From Spirochaetaceae bacterium (GTDB taxonomy: Bacteria; Spirochaetota; Spirochaetia; Treponematales; Breznakiellaceae): a DNA stretch of 5,493 nucleotides. Positions 4,900 to 5,493 of the stretch are shown one piece after another (the stretch's first letter is position 1; each line of letters starts with the position of its first letter). The notes beneath the pieces were generated by a model. The model did no database searches and was not told where the DNA came from. It saw nothing but the letters and a program-made list of their open reading frames with translations. The position numbers were made by a program, and so were the translations under genes. Location of the stretch: assembly GCA_031269165.1 (NCBI GenBank), contig JAISZQ010000117.1, positions 1 through 5,493 of the forward strand. The letters are read 5' to 3'.

Positions 4900-5163
4900 T
4901 TACCTTCCGCCTCCCGCTTTTAGGCGCGCCTCTATCTCCTCCAATGAGCAACCTGCACTAATTAGTCTTAGTATTTCCGCCGCCTTCCTCTGTTCGCCTT
5001 TCTGTTCGCCTTCCCGGAGACCTTTCCGTTCGCCTTCCTGCCAACCCTCCTGTCTGGCGTAGGTTAGGCGGCTCTGGGTGTCCAGTTCGTATTTGAATTC
5101 GCTCTCCAGCCGCGCGCGCTCAACCTCGTCCCGGCTTATTGTCATTAACACTTTGCTCGCCAT
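4900..5163 (-). CDS. Stand-alone C-terminal tail of an Rpn/PD-(D/E)XK-type protein
   Basis: 87 aa. Residues 1-40 (MASKVLMTISRDEVERARLE, then SEFKYELDTQSRLTYARQEG) are identical to those of the upstream copy. Residues 37-60 are charged xQEG/ERKG tetrads, and the end (AAEILRLISAGCSLEEIEARLK) is a short helical module. In my knowledge of TIGR01784/Rpn-type 'putative transposases' of treponemes, this is the region after the nuclease domain. No catalytic PD-(D/E)XK motif is present, so it is not a nuclease alone. It is probably a partial duplication. It may still be translated: AAGGAGG lies 8 bases before the ATG, but that sequence also encodes KEG in the ancestral frame. Partner or regulatory roles are speculative. 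Confidence 0.6.
   Translation of the reverse strand: MASKVLMTISRDEVERARLESEFKYELDTQSRLTYARQEGWQEGERKGLREGEQKGEQRKAAEILRLISAGCSLEEIEARLKAGGGR
4984..5055 (-). repeat. 12-bp tetrad-coding repeat in the second tail copy
   Basis: Six 12-base units encode RQEG, WQEG, ERKG, LREG, EQKG and EQRK (residues 37-60). It is a more diverged and shorter version of the array in the upstream copy, which has eight units. The two-unit difference (24 bp) accounts for the whole length difference between the 87- and 95-residue products. Confidence 0.7.
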
Positions 5164-5181
5164 CGCGATGCCCTCCTTCGT

Positions 5182-5493
5182 TTACCTTCCGCCTCCCGCT
5201 TTTAGGCGCTCTTTGAGATCCTCTGCCGAATAGCCTGATTCCAATAGCTGTAGGATTTCCCTGTTTCTTTCCTGCCAACCCTCTTGTCGGCCCTCTTGTC
5301 GGCCTTCCCGGCGGCCTTTCCGTTCGCCTTCCTGCCAACCCTCTTGTCGGCCCTCTTGTCTGGCGTAGGTTAGGCGGCTCTGGGTGTCCAGTTCGTATTT
5401 GAATTCGCTCTCCAGCCGCGCCCGCTCAACCTCGTCCCGGCTTATTGTCATTAACACTTTGCTCGCCATCGCGATGCCCTCCTCGCACTCGAT
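5182..5493 (-). CDS. Rpn/PD-(D/E)XK-type protein, C-terminal part, 5' end beyond window
   Basis: The frame is open from the window edge to TAA 5182. The eight codons before ATG 5469 read IECEEGIA, which continues into MASKVLMTISRDEVERARLE as one would expect inside a full-length Rpn/TIGR01784 protein. It is therefore more likely the end of a longer gene than a 95-aa protein, though GAGGAGG before ATG 5469 could also serve as a ribosome binding site. Counting from ATG 5469: residues 1-40 conserved, 37-68 eight tetrads (RQEG, RQEG, WQEG, ERKG, RREG, RQEG, RQEG, WQER), then NREILQLLESGYSAEDLKERLKAGGGR. Family members are implicated in recombination or transposon-like mobility. The nuclease domain, if present, is out of view. 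The next copy follows after a single in-frame TAA. Confidence 0.62.
   Translation of the reverse strand: MECEEGIAMASKVLMTISRDEVERARLESEFKYELDTQSRLTYARQEGRQEGWQEGERKGRREGRQEGRQEGWQERNREILQLLESGYSAEDLKERLKAGGGR
5266..5361 (-). repeat. 12-bp minisatellite, eight units, coding (R/W)QEG
   Basis: Eight consecutive 12-base units encode four-residue blocks. On the plus strand the commonest unit is CCCTCTTGTCGG. Changes of unit number keep the reading frame and alter only the length of a highly charged helix. The six-unit version lies in the neighbouring copy at 4984-5055. Confidence 0.75.

Noticed and set aside
5120..5338. 72-codon minus-strand frame rich in R, G and P
   Set aside because: It is a shifted reading of the 12-bp minisatellite and spans the stop and start between the two tail copies.

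Overview
The window looks like an accessory, repeat-rich stretch of a spirochaete chromosome, most likely a host-associated Treponema or close relative. Three things suggest this: a serine/glycine-rich lipoprotein with a relaxed spirochaetal-type lipobox and GLUG-type repeats, a small beta-barrel protein next to it, and two tails of the PD-(D/E)XK 'putative transposase' (Rpn/TIGR01784-like) family, which is abundant in treponemes. The base composition is fairly balanced, unlike low-GC Borrelia. The genus is an inference; nothing here is diagnostic at species level.

Layout. Positions 1-349 hold no gene. They carry a hairpin repeat of the 'GTCATTGCGA...TCGCAATGAC' type, a truncated relative of it, two 21-bp subrepeats and a second dispersed element with 10-bp-phased AATCCG words. 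Positions 350-1372 (+) encode a complete E. coli-type lipoate-protein ligase A. Positions 1373-2115 are non-coding: a CGGATT array, three tandem 133-bp units each holding the same large hairpin, a five-step 21-bp ladder, and a possible terminator for the convergent gene. Long open frames through the repeats are artefacts.

On the minus strand, a signal-peptide beta-barrel protein (4616-4065) and a large GLUG-repeat lipoprotein (4068-2116) overlap by a GTGA junction and form a two-gene envelope operon read towards lplA. Upstream of it (4617-4899) lie a hairpin terminator, an inverted copy of the dispersed element seen before lplA, and a vestige of a third nuclease-tail copy.

Positions 4900-5493 (minus) hold two in-frame tandem copies of the C-terminal region of an Rpn/PD-(D/E)XK-type protein. 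They are almost identical at both ends and divergent in the middle. The upstream copy is open to the window edge and may be the end of a full-length gene.

The genes do not form one pathway: lplA attaches free lipoate to 2-oxoacid dehydrogenase or glycine-cleavage proteins, the envelope pair is probably surface-exposed, and the nuclease tails and repeats are genome-plasticity material. I found no clear new multi-gene system. The most unusual signals are the inverted bracketing of lplA by the same two repeat types, the hairpin side-stem whose two arms differ in a compensatory way between loci, and the mosaic tandem duplication of nuclease tails whose third copy breaks off inside a dispersed repeat.
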